A stretch of DNA of 64,000 bases from Bacillus thuringiensis (GTDB lineage Bacteria > Bacillota > Bacilli > Bacillales > Bacillaceae_G). The position numbers were made by a program, and so were the translations under genes. Location: assembly GCF_022095615.2 (NCBI RefSeq), contig NZ_CP155559.1, forward strand, positions 2,787,501 to 2,851,500. The letters run 5' to 3'. Under the pieces are notes generated by a model. The model was given only the letters and a program-made list of their open reading frames with translations. It searched no databases and was not told the origin of the DNA. Below, piece after piece: positions 26,581 to 36,145 of this stretch; within the stretch, counting starts at the first letter, position 1; each line of letters begins with the position of its first letter.

Positions 26581-26608
26581 AAAGACTCCTATTTTCATAG
26601 GAGTCTTT
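26581..26608. terminator. Terminator between MoxR operon 1 and the MHS transporter gene
   Basis: AAAGACTCCTAT and ATAGGAGTCTTT form a perfect 12-base-pair stem between convergent genes. Confidence 0.88.
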
Positions 26609-26628
26609 CTATACTTCTACGTTATTTT

Positions 26629-28086
26629 TTAAATTGAAGCGTTTTTCCCTGCTTCTATTTCTAATGACTCTTCATGCCACCAAAGTGTTTCTTCAGGGTC
26701 TTCTTTAGCAATCTGGTGTGCTTCTTTTTTCGTTTCTACTGTAGGATATGAACCTTTTAGTGCGCGTCCTGAAGTTGTAACGAATAATACACTAAATACG
26801 ACTAACCCAATAATACTTACACCTGCTAAATAAAATGCCGGTGCTAGCGGGTTACCGGTTGCATGAACTAAGTATGAACATACGAGCGGTGTTGTACCAC
26901 CGAATATCGATACAGAAATATTAAATGAGATCGAAAGTGCTCGATAACGTACATCGGTGAAAAATAGTGATGGTAATAATGAAGGTAATGTTCCTTCATA
27001 TACGCTTAGGAAGAATCCTAAAACGAAAATACCTGCAAATATAGCTGCAATATGTCCGTTACCTATTAGTAAAAATGCTGGAATTGCAAATATTGTTAAA
27101 CCAAGTAAACCAATTTGCACGACGCGTTTATTACCAATTTTATCACTTAATTTACCGAAATAAAGTGCTAGCGGAATCATAAGTGCCATCGTAATAGAAA
27201 TAATTAATAAGCCAGTTGTTTCTTTGACTTTAAGTACTTGAGTTAGATAAGAAGGAATATACGAAAGGATCATATAGTTTGTAATGTTAAAGAAGGCAAC
27301 AATTACTGTGCTTAATAAGAAGTCTTTTTTGTGATATTTTAATATGTCCATAAATGAAAATTGTTCGTTGTCTTCAGATTCCTCTTGTGCTTTTTCCATC
27401 TCTTCAAAGATGGGAGATTCATCTAAATGACGGCGTAAATATAAACCGACCAAACCAATTGGTGCAGCTATTAAGAAAGGAATACGCCAGCCCCAGCTGA
27501 GCATTTGCTCATCTGTTAACAATAACGTCAAAATGGTAACAATTACCGATGCAGCAATGTAACCTGAGAGTGTTCCAATTTCAAGACCACTACCGAGTAT
27601 ACCACGCTTTTTATCTGGAGAAGATTCTGCGATATAAACCATTGCACCTGAATATTCGCCGCCTGTAGAGAAGCCTTGAATCATTCGGGCAACTAAAAGT
27701 AGTATTGGTGCCCATACACCAATTTGTTCATAGGTTGGTAGTAATGCGATGAATAATGTAGAAAGTGCCATTAAAATAATAGTAGTACTTAACACGATTT
27801 TTCGGCCGTACTTATCTCCTATTCTACCAAAGAATACACCTCCGATTGGTCGAACGAGAAAGGCCACTGCAAAAGTAGCAAATGTAAGTACAAGTTGCAA
27901 TCCACTATTATCAACACCTGAGAAGAATAATTGACTTAAGATAACCGCTAAATACGCGTATAATCCGAAGTCAAACCACTCCATTGCATTTCCTATACCA
28001 GTAGCAACAACTGCTTTCCTGGCTTGTTTAGGATTGACAATATTAACGTCTTGAGGTTCAAAATTTAAATCATTATTTTGTTGCAT
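26629..28086 (-). CDS. MFS transporter, metabolite:H+ symporter (ProP-like)
   Basis: A 485-residue major facilitator with twelve predicted membrane segments. It belongs to the metabolite:H+ symporter subfamily by GIGNAMEWFDFGLYAYLA near residue 28, the loop GRIGDKYGRKIVL near 85, and RMIQGFSTGGEYSGAMVYI near 130. Relatives carry osmoprotectants, proline or organic acids; the C-terminal coiled tail of E. coli ProP is not present. ATG 28086 follows AAGGAG at a longish 12 bases; an ATG 14 codons upstream is an alternative. It lies downstream of the aminotransferase on the same strand but has its own promoter gap of 260 bases. Confidence 0.88.
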   Translation of the reverse strand: MQQNNDLNFEPQDVNIVNPKQARKAVVATGIGNAMEWFDFGLYAYLAVILSQLFFSGVDNSGLQLVLTFATFAVAFLVRPIGGVFFGRIGDKYGRKIVLSTTIILMALSTLFIALLPTYEQIGVWAPILLLVARMIQGFSTGGEYSGAMVYIAESSPDKKRGILGSGLEIGTLSGYIAASVIVTILTLLLTDEQMLSWGWRIPFLIAAPIGLVGLYLRRHLDESPIFEEMEKAQEESEDNEQFSFMDILKYHKKDFLLSTVIVAFFNITNYMILSYIPSYLTQVLKVKETTGLLIISITMALMIPLALYFGKLSDKIGNKRVVQIGLLGLTIFAIPAFLLIGNGHIAAIFAGIFVLGFFLSVYEGTLPSLLPSLFFTDVRYRALSISFNISVSIFGGTTPLVCSYLVHATGNPLAPAFYLAGVSIIGLVVFSVLFVTTSGRALKGSYPTVETKKEAHQIAKEDPEETLWWHEESLEIEAGKNASI

Positions 28087-28262
28087 ATAATAAAACAGCT
28101 CCTTATTTAATTTAACTTCTTTAAGCACACCTTCTCTTATTGAATAAAATTAATTCGAAGCACTTAAGGAAAATTAATGTCTCCTTATCTGTTATTATTG
28201 TTTCACATAATTAATTATTTGTCCAATGAGATGCTCTTTAGGTTAAGTAATTTACTATTTTA

Positions 28263-28306
28263 AAAAAGCTGAAGAAGGCGCTATACGAGTACCTTTTTCA
28301 GCTTTT
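28263..28306 (-). terminator. Terminator after the aminotransferase gene
   Basis: AAAAGCTGAAGAAGG pairs with CCTTTTTCAGCTTTT around a 13-base loop. It separates the aminotransferase from the MHS transporter promoter. Confidence 0.85.
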
Positions 28307-28389
28307 TATTTTAATATGCAAATTTATTTTTCCCACCCCTATTTTCCTCCTATTTGAGTTGTAAATAAGGTGTTTTTTTATAACGGTTT

Positions 28390-29604
28390 TTAAACTCTTG
28401 TAGCTGCTACATTATGAATACAGGAAATAAACTCATAGACAAATGTATCAATCTCCTCTTTCGTAATAATATACGGCGGAAGTAATCGAATAATATTCCC
28501 TTGTGTAACGTCAACTAACATCCCTTTCTCCATTAATTCTGCCTGTAATTTCTTCACATTTTCATTCGTATCATTCAAACTAATTCCAAACATCATACCA
28601 GCATGACGTACTTCCTGCATATAATAAGAATTTTCTTTCTGAATTTCTTGCAATTTATCATTTAAATATAGCGACGTTTCATACGCATCTTGCATTAAAC
28701 CCTCGTCAATCAATGTTTGTAATACCGTTAAACCTAAAGCCGTTCCCATGGATGAATGAGCAAATGTTGTGCCATGATCTCCCGGTGAAAATACATCACA
28801 TAACTTTTCACCTACAATAATTCCACCTAGTGGTATCCCGCCTCCTGCTCCCTTACCAATTTGAATAATATCTGGTGTAATATTGAAATTTTGATAAGCA
28901 AATAGTTTACCAGTTCTCCCCATACCACTTTGAACTTCATCAACGATAAGAAGTACATTATATTTCTCACATAAGTTTTGAACACCATGTAAATATTCAC
29001 CTGATAAAGGGTAGATACCACCACTTCCTAATACAGGCTCTAGCATAATCGCAATTGGATTTTCTTTAACAATTGTTTCTTCTAATTGCTCTATATTCTC
29101 GCGCTCTACTTCATATACAGGAATCGATGTTTTAGGGAAATTTTGATATACACTTTCTTGTCTCGTGAAATGAAGTGCCCCTAACGTCCGCCCGTGGAAA
29201 CTATTCTTCAGCACTACGATTCCTTCACGTTTTTCATGCGTAGTAGCTCTATATTTATCAATTAATTTCAACGTTGTTTCTGTCGCTTCCGTACCAGAGT
29301 TTGTAAAAAAGACTTTTCCATTTTCTAAAGAGCACTCAACTAATTTCTTTGCATACTCAATCGCAACTGGATTTAAAAAATGAAACGGTAGATGCAACGA
29401 TTTCGTAACTTGATCCATTGTTGTTTGCACGATTTTCGGGTGATTGTATCCTAATACGTTCACTCCGACACCAGAAAATAAATCTACATACTCTTTACCA
29501 TCCACATCATACAGTTTACAACCTTCTCCTCTTTCTATCGCAACCTTCGTACGACAATACGTAGGCATCATATATTCTTTATCTAATTGAAACCAATCCG
29601 ACAT
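28390..29604 (-). CDS. Class III aminotransferase (acetylornithine aminotransferase-like)
   Basis: A 404-residue PLP enzyme of the ArgD/OAT group. Signatures include NSGTEATETTLKL near residue 102, SFHGRTLGALHFT near 137, the metal/PLP aspartate segment LLIVDEVQSGMGRTG near 220, and the Schiff-base lysine in IIQIGKGAGGGIPLGG near 250. Substrate choice (acetylornithine, succinyl-diaminopimelate, ornithine or GABA) cannot be decided. No arg genes are adjacent, so a catabolic role is as likely as arginine synthesis. AGGAGGA precedes ATG 29604. It is divergent from the catalase gene. Confidence 0.87.
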   Translation of the reverse strand: MSDWFQLDKEYMMPTYCRTKVAIERGEGCKLYDVDGKEYVDLFSGVGVNVLGYNHPKIVQTTMDQVTKSLHLPFHFLNPVAIEYAKKLVECSLENGKVFFTNSGTEATETTLKLIDKYRATTHEKREGIVVLKNSFHGRTLGALHFTRQESVYQNFPKTSIPVYEVERENIEQLEETIVKENPIAIMLEPVLGSGGIYPLSGEYLHGVQNLCEKYNVLLIVDEVQSGMGRTGKLFAYQNFNITPDIIQIGKGAGGGIPLGGIIVGEKLCDVFSPGDHGTTFAHSSMGTALGLTVLQTLIDEGLMQDAYETSLYLNDKLQEIQKENSYYMQEVRHAGMMFGISLNDTNENVKKLQAELMEKGMLVDVTQGNIIRLLPPYIITKEEIDTFVYEFISCIHNVAATRV

Positions 29605-29875
29605 GTTAAATTCCTCCTAGTTATTTTCCCTGTTTATTTCTATTCATTCTCTATAAAGTCATGTATAAATTCATTTTTAAGATTGAAATTTTAATTGTAA
29701 TTTTCTTCCCGATATTCATTTTTCCATAATTTCTTCTATTTCAACAGGTCCACTACATACGCGTTTTTTTCATCTAGCGGTCTGTTACTAGTTTGAACTT
29801 TGCGTGTCATACATAATCAACGCTATAAAATCATATTTAGTAACAATGGACAAAAAAGATTTGGAGGCTATATCG

Positions 29876-31255
29876 ATGGATGAAAACTATGATAAACAGA
29901 GGCAACCTTTACTAGGGAAAGACTTTAACGAAGATGGAGAACGTAATGAACAAGCTATTCTTCACTCTCAAACAGTTGGTTCACGTGGACCTGTTCTAGA
30001 GCAAGATAGTGTGCTTCACGAGTCGTTACAAGAATTTATTCACGAAAAAATTTTAGAAAGACCTGTTCATGTAAAAGGATTTGGTGCGTTCGGTTATTTT
30101 CAAACGATCTATCCAATGTCTGAACATACTAGACTACATTTTTTACAACATTCTAATGAGAAAGTTCCTGTTATGGTGCGGTTTTCATTAGCTGTCAGTA
30201 CGAAAGGAACACCTGATACTTCTAGAAATGTACGCGGTTTCGCTACAAAATTTTATACAAATGAAGGCATTTTCGATCTTTTATGTAATCACATTCCTGT
30301 CTTTTCTGTTCGTGATCCGATGCGTTTCCCAGAAACGATTCAAGCATTGTTACCTTCACCTAAAAATAACTTAATAGACCCTAATCGATTTTGGAGCTTT
30401 GTCGCTAGAGCACCCGAATCCATTCATTTCGTTGTCCATTTATACTCTGATGCTGGTACAGCCAAAAGTCTTCGCCACATTCCAGGGCATAGTGTAAATA
30501 CATATGTTTGGAGAAATGCTGAAGGTAATCGAAAGTATGTAAAGTATCATTGGTACCCATTTGAAGGTGTACAATTCATTACTAGTGAGGAAGCAAATAA
30601 ACTCGCTGCCGAAAATCCTGATTATAGCGGGAAAGATTTATATGATGCAATTGCAAATGGTAAACCAGTGGAATATGGTTTATATGTCCAGCTCATGGAC
30701 CCGAAAGATGAAGAGCATCTTTCTTATGACCCATTAGATGATACAAAAGTATGGGATGAAAAAGCGTATCCTCTTATACCAGTCGGCAAAATGGTATTAA
30801 ATAAAAATCCTGAAAATTATATGGAGCAAGTAGAAAAAGTCGCCTTCTCCCCTTCTAATTTACTGGACGGCGCCGAATTATCAGATGATAAAATGTTGCA
30901 AGGACGTGCGAACATTTATAGTGATTCACAAAGAAGAAGAATTGGATCTGAATTCCGTAAATTGCCGGTTAACCAACAGCAAAATTGGACACCTGCTAAT
31001 CAAATTACGAGCGGTGACGGAAGATACGTTGAAGGTAAACTTGAAAGAACTTCTATTACGAAACAGGATGACTTTACGCAGCCTGGTGAATTTTATGCGC
31101 AGTTACAACCGATTGAAAAAGAACATCTTGCTAAAAACTTAGCTAGTGATTTGGAAGTTATCTCCAAAGATATTAAAAAGGTCGTTTTAGGGTATTTTCA
31201 TAAAGTGTCAGCTGATTTGGTGAAGAGGATTGAAAGTGCGATGCAAAAGCTTTAA
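29876..31255 (+). CDS. Monofunctional catalase (short form)
   Basis: A haem catalase of 459 residues. The distal histidine lies in RPVHVKGFGAFGYF near residue 65, the distal asparagine in LLCNHIPVFSVRDPMRFP near 140, and the proximal haem tyrosine in RANIYSDSQRRRIG near 345. ATG 29876 has TTTGGAGG eight bases upstream. Longer in-frame starts at 29804 and 29846 have no site and would add a non-homologous stretch. It is a little shorter than the typical 480-residue clade-3 enzymes and lacks the large-subunit C-terminal domain. Peroxide detoxification in the cytoplasm is expected. The upstream gap (29605-29875) shows no clear PerR box by eye. Confidence 0.92.
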   Translation: MDENYDKQRQPLLGKDFNEDGERNEQAILHSQTVGSRGPVLEQDSVLHESLQEFIHEKILERPVHVKGFGAFGYFQTIYPMSEHTRLHFLQHSNEKVPVMVRFSLAVSTKGTPDTSRNVRGFATKFYTNEGIFDLLCNHIPVFSVRDPMRFPETIQALLPSPKNNLIDPNRFWSFVARAPESIHFVVHLYSDAGTAKSLRHIPGHSVNTYVWRNAEGNRKYVKYHWYPFEGVQFITSEEANKLAAENPDYSGKDLYDAIANGKPVEYGLYVQLMDPKDEEHLSYDPLDDTKVWDEKAYPLIPVGKMVLNKNPENYMEQVEKVAFSPSNLLDGAELSDDKMLQGRANIYSDSQRRRIGSEFRKLPVNQQQNWTPANQITSGDGRYVEGKLERTSITKQDDFTQPGEFYAQLQPIEKEHLAKNLASDLEVISKDIKKVVLGYFHKVSADLVKRIESAMQKL

Positions 31256-31261
31256 GTATAT

Positions 31262-31300
31262 AAAAAAACGTCATTTTTAAAATAAAAAATGACGTTTTTT
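31262..31300 (+). terminator. Terminator after catalase
   Basis: AAAAAACGTCATTTTT and AAAAATGACGTTTTTT form a 14- to 16-base-pair stem ending in T. Confidence 0.9.
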
Positions 31301-31379
31301 ATGGCGAAATTACTAGGAATTTCTACCGCTTCATTTACAATTATTAACGAAATTTTTCTCCTTCAAAATTTCCGTTATT

Positions 31380-31907
31380 TCATTTTAGATTATGGTACTC
31401 ATTTCTCTTTTTCAAATAATCTTTTTCACATTGTAACGGCTTGAATTTCACTTTTTTCCCTTTCTTCTTTTTCGTTTCTATAACGATCCATTCCCCTTTT
31501 TCACCATCTAGCTTTAAGTGTTTCATTACATTGATATTATCTTTTTCTTTATAAAGAAAAAATGCTTCTTGCACTGCCACAAATAAACTAGGCTGCTCTC
31601 TAAATCCACCACTATCATAAATTTTAGTTAACGAATTATAATAAGAATCATTTTCTCTTCCGCCATACATTAAATGTGCAGCATCCAGGTCTCTTTGGCT
31701 AACTTCCCAAAAACTGTGTTCATCAATATTTAAATCAAACGTAGATTGAATGTCCCTCATAATGTGTTTCACATACTTCTCATCACGAATTTTCCTTTTT
31801 TCAAGACAATCAGAAGATAATTCTGGCGCATCCGTTTGAGAATGTACAACGTGTTGAATAGATACACATAATACAAATACGCTTAAAATGTACAATATTT
31901 TTTTCAT
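31380..31907 (-). CDS. Secreted hypothetical protein
   Basis: A 175-residue protein with a clear signal peptide (KKILYILSVFVLCVSIQHVV, cleavage near HS-QT). The mature part is charged, with a lysine-rich C-terminal run (IETKKKKGKKVKFKP) and two cysteines (SSDCLEKR and LQCEKDY) that could pair. I recognise no family. The ribosome binding site GAGGTG sits inside the right arm of an 11-base perfect inverted repeat (31920-31952), so its translation or transcription may be controlled there. It is a single gene flanked by terminators. Confidence 0.78.
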   Translation of the reverse strand: MKKILYILSVFVLCVSIQHVVHSQTDAPELSSDCLEKRKIRDEKYVKHIMRDIQSTFDLNIDEHSFWEVSQRDLDAAHLMYGGRENDSYYNSLTKIYDSGGFREQPSLFVAVQEAFFLYKEKDNINVMKHLKLDGEKGEWIVIETKKKKGKKVKFKPLQCEKDYLKKRNEYHNLK

Positions 31908-31919
31908 ACTTACGTTTCA

Positions 31920-31952
31920 CCTCAAATAATTTATATACTATATTATTTGAGG
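31920..31952. promoter_or_regulatory. Inverted repeat covering promoter and ribosome binding site
   Basis: CCTCAAATAAT and ATTATTTGAGG are perfect 11-base arms 11 bases apart. On the minus strand the right-hand product contains GAGG of the ribosome binding site for the gene starting at 31907. It is either an operator or, if transcription begins upstream, a hairpin hiding the site. Confidence 0.55.
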
Positions 31953-31977
31953 TTTACAATATTCTTATGCTAACAAT

Positions 31978-32018
31978 GTGAAAGGCCCTATAAATTGGAC
32001 TTTTATAGGGCCTTTCAC
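31978..32018 (-). terminator. Terminator after the YerA-like gene
   Basis: GTGAAAGGCCCTATAAA and TTTATAGGGCCTTTCAC form a 16- to 17-base-pair stem immediately after the stop at 32020. Confidence 0.88.
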
Positions 32019-32019
32019 A

Positions 32020-33774
32020 TTAAAATTGCTTTATCAAATTCACCGGTGAAGCAATTACCTTACTACTTTTCACATCAAATAGTCCTATTGGCGTTACCCG
32101 TATAAATGGCAAGTGCGTTGCAGAAAAGAATAAAATGGTAAATGCCGGATCGTCATACGCATAACCACGCTCTTGCAATAATTTCACCATCTGTTTCTCT
32201 TCCTGTATTAATTCACTCATTTTTAACTTAGACATAATCCCGAGCAATGGTAATGCGATTTCGTGTAATACTTCATTCTTTTCAGTTATTACCATTCCCC
32301 CGCCAATTTCTTTTACTCTATGAAAAGCTGTAAGCATATCTTCTTTGTTCTTCCCAATTAGAATGATGTCTCCGGTACCAGAATAAGAGCTAGCAAGACC
32401 TCCTAATTTATTTGCAAAACCTTTTACAACTGTATTCACTCGCCACGTACCGTCACGAGCAATCATCATTAAAAAACACTCATCATGATCTAGTGAAAGT
32501 TCATCACGGTTTAAATCAATTTCAGTCGTGTATGGTTTTGTTATAACATTATTCAATAATTGTATACCCATTTTATGCGGGAAAATCATATCCTCTTTTT
32601 CTATGGACCAGTCTAATAATAATGGAGTTACTTTGAATTTACTCCAGTCTATTTGTACTGATTCATTTTTATTTACTCCGTCGTGCTTCACCCATTTCCC
32701 CTTTGCAATTACACTTATTGGAACCGGGTTTTCTTTACTTTCTAAAATATTAATATTAGCAATTCTACCTGTCGCAATTGAACCATGTAGATGCTCCATA
32801 TTATAATAACGGGCGATATTATAGCTTGCCATATGATAAGCATCTATAACTGGCACTCCTTGTTTTATCGCGGTAGATATCATTACGTTTGTCATTCCAT
32901 TTTCATAAAATGAAGGATGTGAGCCGTCTGTAGTAAGAATGAATCTATCAAACTGTTTTACTCCTAGTTCCAACAATTCTTTCAGTAACACTTCTAAATC
33001 TGGGCGGATTGAAGAATTTCTTAAGGAAACCGTGTAACCGTGCATAAGACGAGAAAAAGCTTCCTGCCCTGTCATCGCTTCATGATCACAATCTGTACCT
33101 AACAGTTTTAACTTCGCTAAAGTCGTTTCAGATGCTCCTGGAAAATGCCCTTCTACTTTTTTATGTAATCGTTTCGTTTCCTGCACCCAATGTAACATTT
33201 CATCATCGCCATGTAATAACTTTGGCCACGCTGTTAGCTCGCCGCCTTGAAGAACTTCTTCGTGCTTAAGCCACTCTATTATTTCCTGACGATTAAATAA
33301 AGATTCCTCGTTTTGCAATGCAGTTTGTCCATCAAAACGACACCACCAATACATACTTGCTGGAACCTTTTCAAATTCATCTAATAAACGAAATGCTTCT
33401 TCACGTTGTAATGTGAAAAATAAAGTTAAATTATCATTAATAAAAGTCGTCGTCCCAAATTGCATCGCATGATTCGCTAACATCTCTGGATTATATAATT
33501 GATATGGATGTGCATGCGGTTCTATGTAACTAGGAACTACATAATTTCCATCACAATCAATGATTTCACATTCATGTAATTGCTCTGGCAGCTTTTCTCC
33601 TACATATATAATACGGTCATCATAGATCCAAATATTCGCTTGCATCCATTCACGTATATAGGAATTTAAGTATGTTACATTCTTTAATAATTTGTGTGGG
33701 CTTCTTGTGCCGTCTATTATTTCAACATGCTCTCGTAATTGCTTGTTACTCCATCTAAACTGATTTTCTCCCAA
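32020..33774 (-). CDS. Adenine deaminase-related amidohydrolase (YerA-like)
   Basis: A 584-residue metal-dependent amidohydrolase related to adenine deaminase and closest to B. subtilis YerA. Metal-ligand segments are visible: VVPSYIEPHAHPYQLYNPE near residue 82, KKVEGHFPGAS near 208, DCDHEAMTGQEAF near 231 and LTTDGSHPSF near 282. The first segment differs from the DGHIHIESS of true AdeC, so activity on adenine is uncertain. The C-terminal half is the AdeC-type beta domain. The start is TTG 33774 after GGAGTG. It is a single gene. The 33775-33946 gap upstream shows no purine riboswitch by eye. Confidence 0.85.
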   Translation of the reverse strand: MGENQFRWSNKQLREHVEIIDGTRSPHKLLKNVTYLNSYIREWMQANIWIYDDRIIYVGEKLPEQLHECEIIDCDGNYVVPSYIEPHAHPYQLYNPEMLANHAMQFGTTTFINDNLTLFFTLQREEAFRLLDEFEKVPASMYWWCRFDGQTALQNEESLFNRQEIIEWLKHEEVLQGGELTAWPKLLHGDDEMLHWVQETKRLHKKVEGHFPGASETTLAKLKLLGTDCDHEAMTGQEAFSRLMHGYTVSLRNSSIRPDLEVLLKELLELGVKQFDRFILTTDGSHPSFYENGMTNVMISTAIKQGVPVIDAYHMASYNIARYYNMEHLHGSIATGRIANINILESKENPVPISVIAKGKWVKHDGVNKNESVQIDWSKFKVTPLLLDWSIEKEDMIFPHKMGIQLLNNVITKPYTTEIDLNRDELSLDHDECFLMMIARDGTWRVNTVVKGFANKLGGLASSYSGTGDIILIGKNKEDMLTAFHRVKEIGGGMVITEKNEVLHEIALPLLGIMSKLKMSELIQEEKQMVKLLQERGYAYDDPAFTILFFSATHLPFIRVTPIGLFDVKSSKVIASPVNLIKQF

Positions 33775-33946
33775 TGAATTTCACTCCAAATCAATTTACT
33801 TTTATTTATTAAAATAAAAACAATTAACAAACTAAAGTATTCACCATTCATAACTCCCCTGTATAACCCCTATACCTTTCATTATATGGAATGATTGTAA
33901 AAATAACAATTTTCAAAATCCAAAACAAACCTCTTTGATTCTCAAT

Positions 33947-33979
33947 AAAAAAGGATGTCATGTAACCGACATCCTTTTT
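33947..33979 (-). terminator. Terminator after the serine hydrolase gene
   Basis: AAAAAGGATGTC and GACATCCTTTTT form a 12-base-pair stem, some 95 bases after the stop at 34072. The bases between show nothing further. Confidence 0.88.
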
Positions 33980-34071
33980 ATACTAAACTATATGATTGAA
34001 TTACAATTGATGTCATACTATGAATGCTAATACTGTCCTTTAAAACAGGAGCCTATTCACATTCTATTCAA

Positions 34072-35238
34072 TTATTTCTGAAATTCAATTTGCATCATTT
34101 TATTAAACTGTGTAAGAATATCAATCGGACCTAAAGAGTTAACATTGACAGCAAATGTATGCTTACCTCCAATTACTCCACCTGCAAAAGTCATAAACCC
34201 AGGGATTGCTCCTCCGTGACCCCAAACTGAAACACCGTTTGGAAGTTTAGTCTCATAGATTCCAAGGCCATATGCATCACCAACACCTTCTCCCTCTGTA
34301 GGAACTGTAGTAAGCATTTCTTTTAGCTCACGTTCCTTCAGTAACTTACCACCAAGTAATGATGAAAAGAACTTATTTAAATCGTCCGCATTAGAAATCA
34401 TATCTCCAGCTGAACTACCTATACTCGGATTATAATACGTTACATCTTTCAACTCACTCGTTCCGTCAATTTTCAAATACCCTCGAGCATGATTATTGCC
34501 TGGAATAACGGTTGAATTCCCTGGTAAAAATGTGTTTGCCAAGTCCAAAGGTTCAATAATTCTCTTTTCAATTTCTTCCGCATAACTATTTCCAGTTATT
34601 TTTTCAATAAGCATTCCTAGTATTACGTATCCTGTATTTGAATATGACCATCCCTTGCCTGGTGAAAAATCTTGCGGATAAGAAAGTCCAATTTTCACTA
34701 GTTCTTCAGCTGTATACGATTTTCTTGTATTCGTAAAGTCCGCGTCTTTTGACTTTAAATATTCAGCTATACCACTCGTATGATTCAAAAGTTGACGTAT
34801 CGTAATTTGATTGCCATCATACCCATTTCCTTGTACGAGACCCGGTAACCATTTTTCAATTGAATCGTCAAGTTGCACGCGATTTTCTCCTACTAATTGA
34901 AGAACAGTCGTAGCAGTAAAAGTCTTCGTCACACTAGCAATCCGAAAGCGATAATCTGATTTCATCGATTTCTTTGTACTTAAATCCGCGACGCCAGCAT
35001 TATAACTACTAATTTTTCCGTTATTATACGTCTTAACTAATACCCCTGGCGCTCCAACTTGGATTGTTTCTTGCATGACTCGTTTCCAGCCATTCCGACT
35101 CTTTTGATCATGTGCTTCTGACGAACTAGAAATATTTTGAGTAGACTCTGCTTTCACAGTAAAACCTGGTGTGAATAAAGTAGTACCCGCTAATAAGACT
35201 GCCAAACTCGCTAACTTAATTGAAGAACATTTTTTCAT
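34072..35238 (-). CDS. Secreted serine hydrolase (D-alanyl-D-alanine carboxypeptidase/class C beta-lactamase fold)
   Basis: A 388-residue exported penicillin-binding-type hydrolase. The signal peptide is residues 1 to about 30 (SIKLASLAVLLAGTTLFTPG, cut near VKA-ES). The active-site motifs are SVTK near residue 104 (nucleophile Ser), YSN near 200 and HGG near 340. The mature domain is close to Streptomyces R61 carboxypeptidase-like proteins, many of which are found in B. cereus. It may trim peptidoglycan stem peptides or hydrolyse D-amino peptides; beta-lactam hydrolysis is not predicted with confidence. It is a single gene. A second, non-secreted relative is at 53931-54878. Confidence 0.9.
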   Translation of the reverse strand: MKKCSSIKLASLAVLLAGTTLFTPGFTVKAESTQNISSSSEAHDQKSRNGWKRVMQETIQVGAPGVLVKTYNNGKISSYNAGVADLSTKKSMKSDYRFRIASVTKTFTATTVLQLVGENRVQLDDSIEKWLPGLVQGNGYDGNQITIRQLLNHTSGIAEYLKSKDADFTNTRKSYTAEELVKIGLSYPQDFSPGKGWSYSNTGYVILGMLIEKITGNSYAEEIEKRIIEPLDLANTFLPGNSTVIPGNNHARGYLKIDGTSELKDVTYYNPSIGSSAGDMISNADDLNKFFSSLLGGKLLKERELKEMLTTVPTEGEGVGDAYGLGIYETKLPNGVSVWGHGGAIPGFMTFAGGVIGGKHTFAVNVNSLGPIDILTQFNKMMQIEFQK

Positions 35239-35392
35239 AAGGCTTTCTCTCCTCTATTCATATCGTATTGATTCAAGCTATACTTTCATCCTATATGATA
35301 AACCTCTCTTTTTTCTTATCCATTCCTTACGAAATACTTACTTTCAAAATTAGACGACCAGATGGGGAAAAATAATGTATGAAAATAAAAAA

Positions 35393-35425
35393 AGAACGTG
35401 TTTTCAATTTATCAAAACACGTTCT
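35393..35425 (-). terminator. Terminator after small membrane protein gene
   Basis: AGAACGTGTTTT and AAAACACGTTCT form a 12-base-pair stem; on the minus strand it is followed by TTTTTTTATTTT. Confidence 0.88.
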
Positions 35426-35470
35426 CTTACATACTTAAAACCCTATATCAACTTTTTAGTTCATTCACTT

Positions 35471-35977
35471 TTACCATCCTGCACTAGCGTTCATGCCATT
35501 CCCGATAATAGTAAGAAGTAATGGCCACAGCACTGGCGCTAACATAAGAAATAGATTAAACAGTATAAGTATTCTATATCTCCCAGGGATATTATAATTT
35601 TTACGATTAACAAATACTACAAAAACTAATAATATTATGGTCGTTACAAATAAAAGTAACACTAACAACCAATACCAAACCATTAAACTGAGACTCCATG
35701 GCTGTAATAGTTCGTGTACAATACCAAATGTAATTCCTAATACTGCAAAACTAAAGGTAGTAATTGTTGCTTTGATAAACAATTTACTTAATTTTTTATC
35801 GTATGTATACTTACAATATAAATCTATTAACGTGTATAAAGATAAAAAGGCCATTATTACACCTATCCAAGACAATAACCAGTCTCCGCCTCCTCTAACT
35901 AACATAAACAGAAACCAACACATCCCTGCTGTAGAAAAAATAAAGGAAAGGAGTATGTTTTTCAATACCGGTTTCAT
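35471..35977 (-). CDS. Hypothetical membrane protein
   Basis: A 168-residue protein with five hydrophobic segments (roughly 5-27, 35-55, 68-88, 95-120 and 133-160). It has a glycine-rich loop LVRGGGDWLLSW and a basic loop YCKYTYDKKLSKLF. No family was recognised. AAGGGTG stands upstream of ATG 35977. It is a single gene, next to the long repeat at 36146-36308. Confidence 0.7.
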   Translation of the reverse strand: MKPVLKNILLSFIFSTAGMCWFLFMLVRGGGDWLLSWIGVIMAFLSLYTLIDLYCKYTYDKKLSKLFIKATITTFSFAVLGITFGIVHELLQPWSLSLMVWYWLLVLLLFVTTIILLVFVVFVNRKNYNIPGRYRILILFNLFLMLAPVLWPLLLTIIGNGMNASAGW

Positions 35978-36145
35978 TCTATTTTCACACCCTTACAAAA
36001 ATTTAAATATAAATTATATTTTTTATTTACATGATACCCGTAATTGATTCATCTCTTTTTCATTCTATATTGATGAAGTGAAGATAACCTCAAAAAAAAT
36101 TCAACGAGCAATACTCTACTAAGGCTACCTTTTTCCATTGGTAGA

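Noticed and set aside
28129..28262. A regulatory element ahead of the MHS transporter
   Set aside because: Only A+T-rich promoter-like sequence is visible; no dyad or riboswitch motif could be supported.
29804..29875. Catalase starting at 29804 or 29846
   Set aside because: Neither position has a ribosome binding site; TTTGGAGG lies eight bases before 29876, and the shorter form matches catalase N-termini better.
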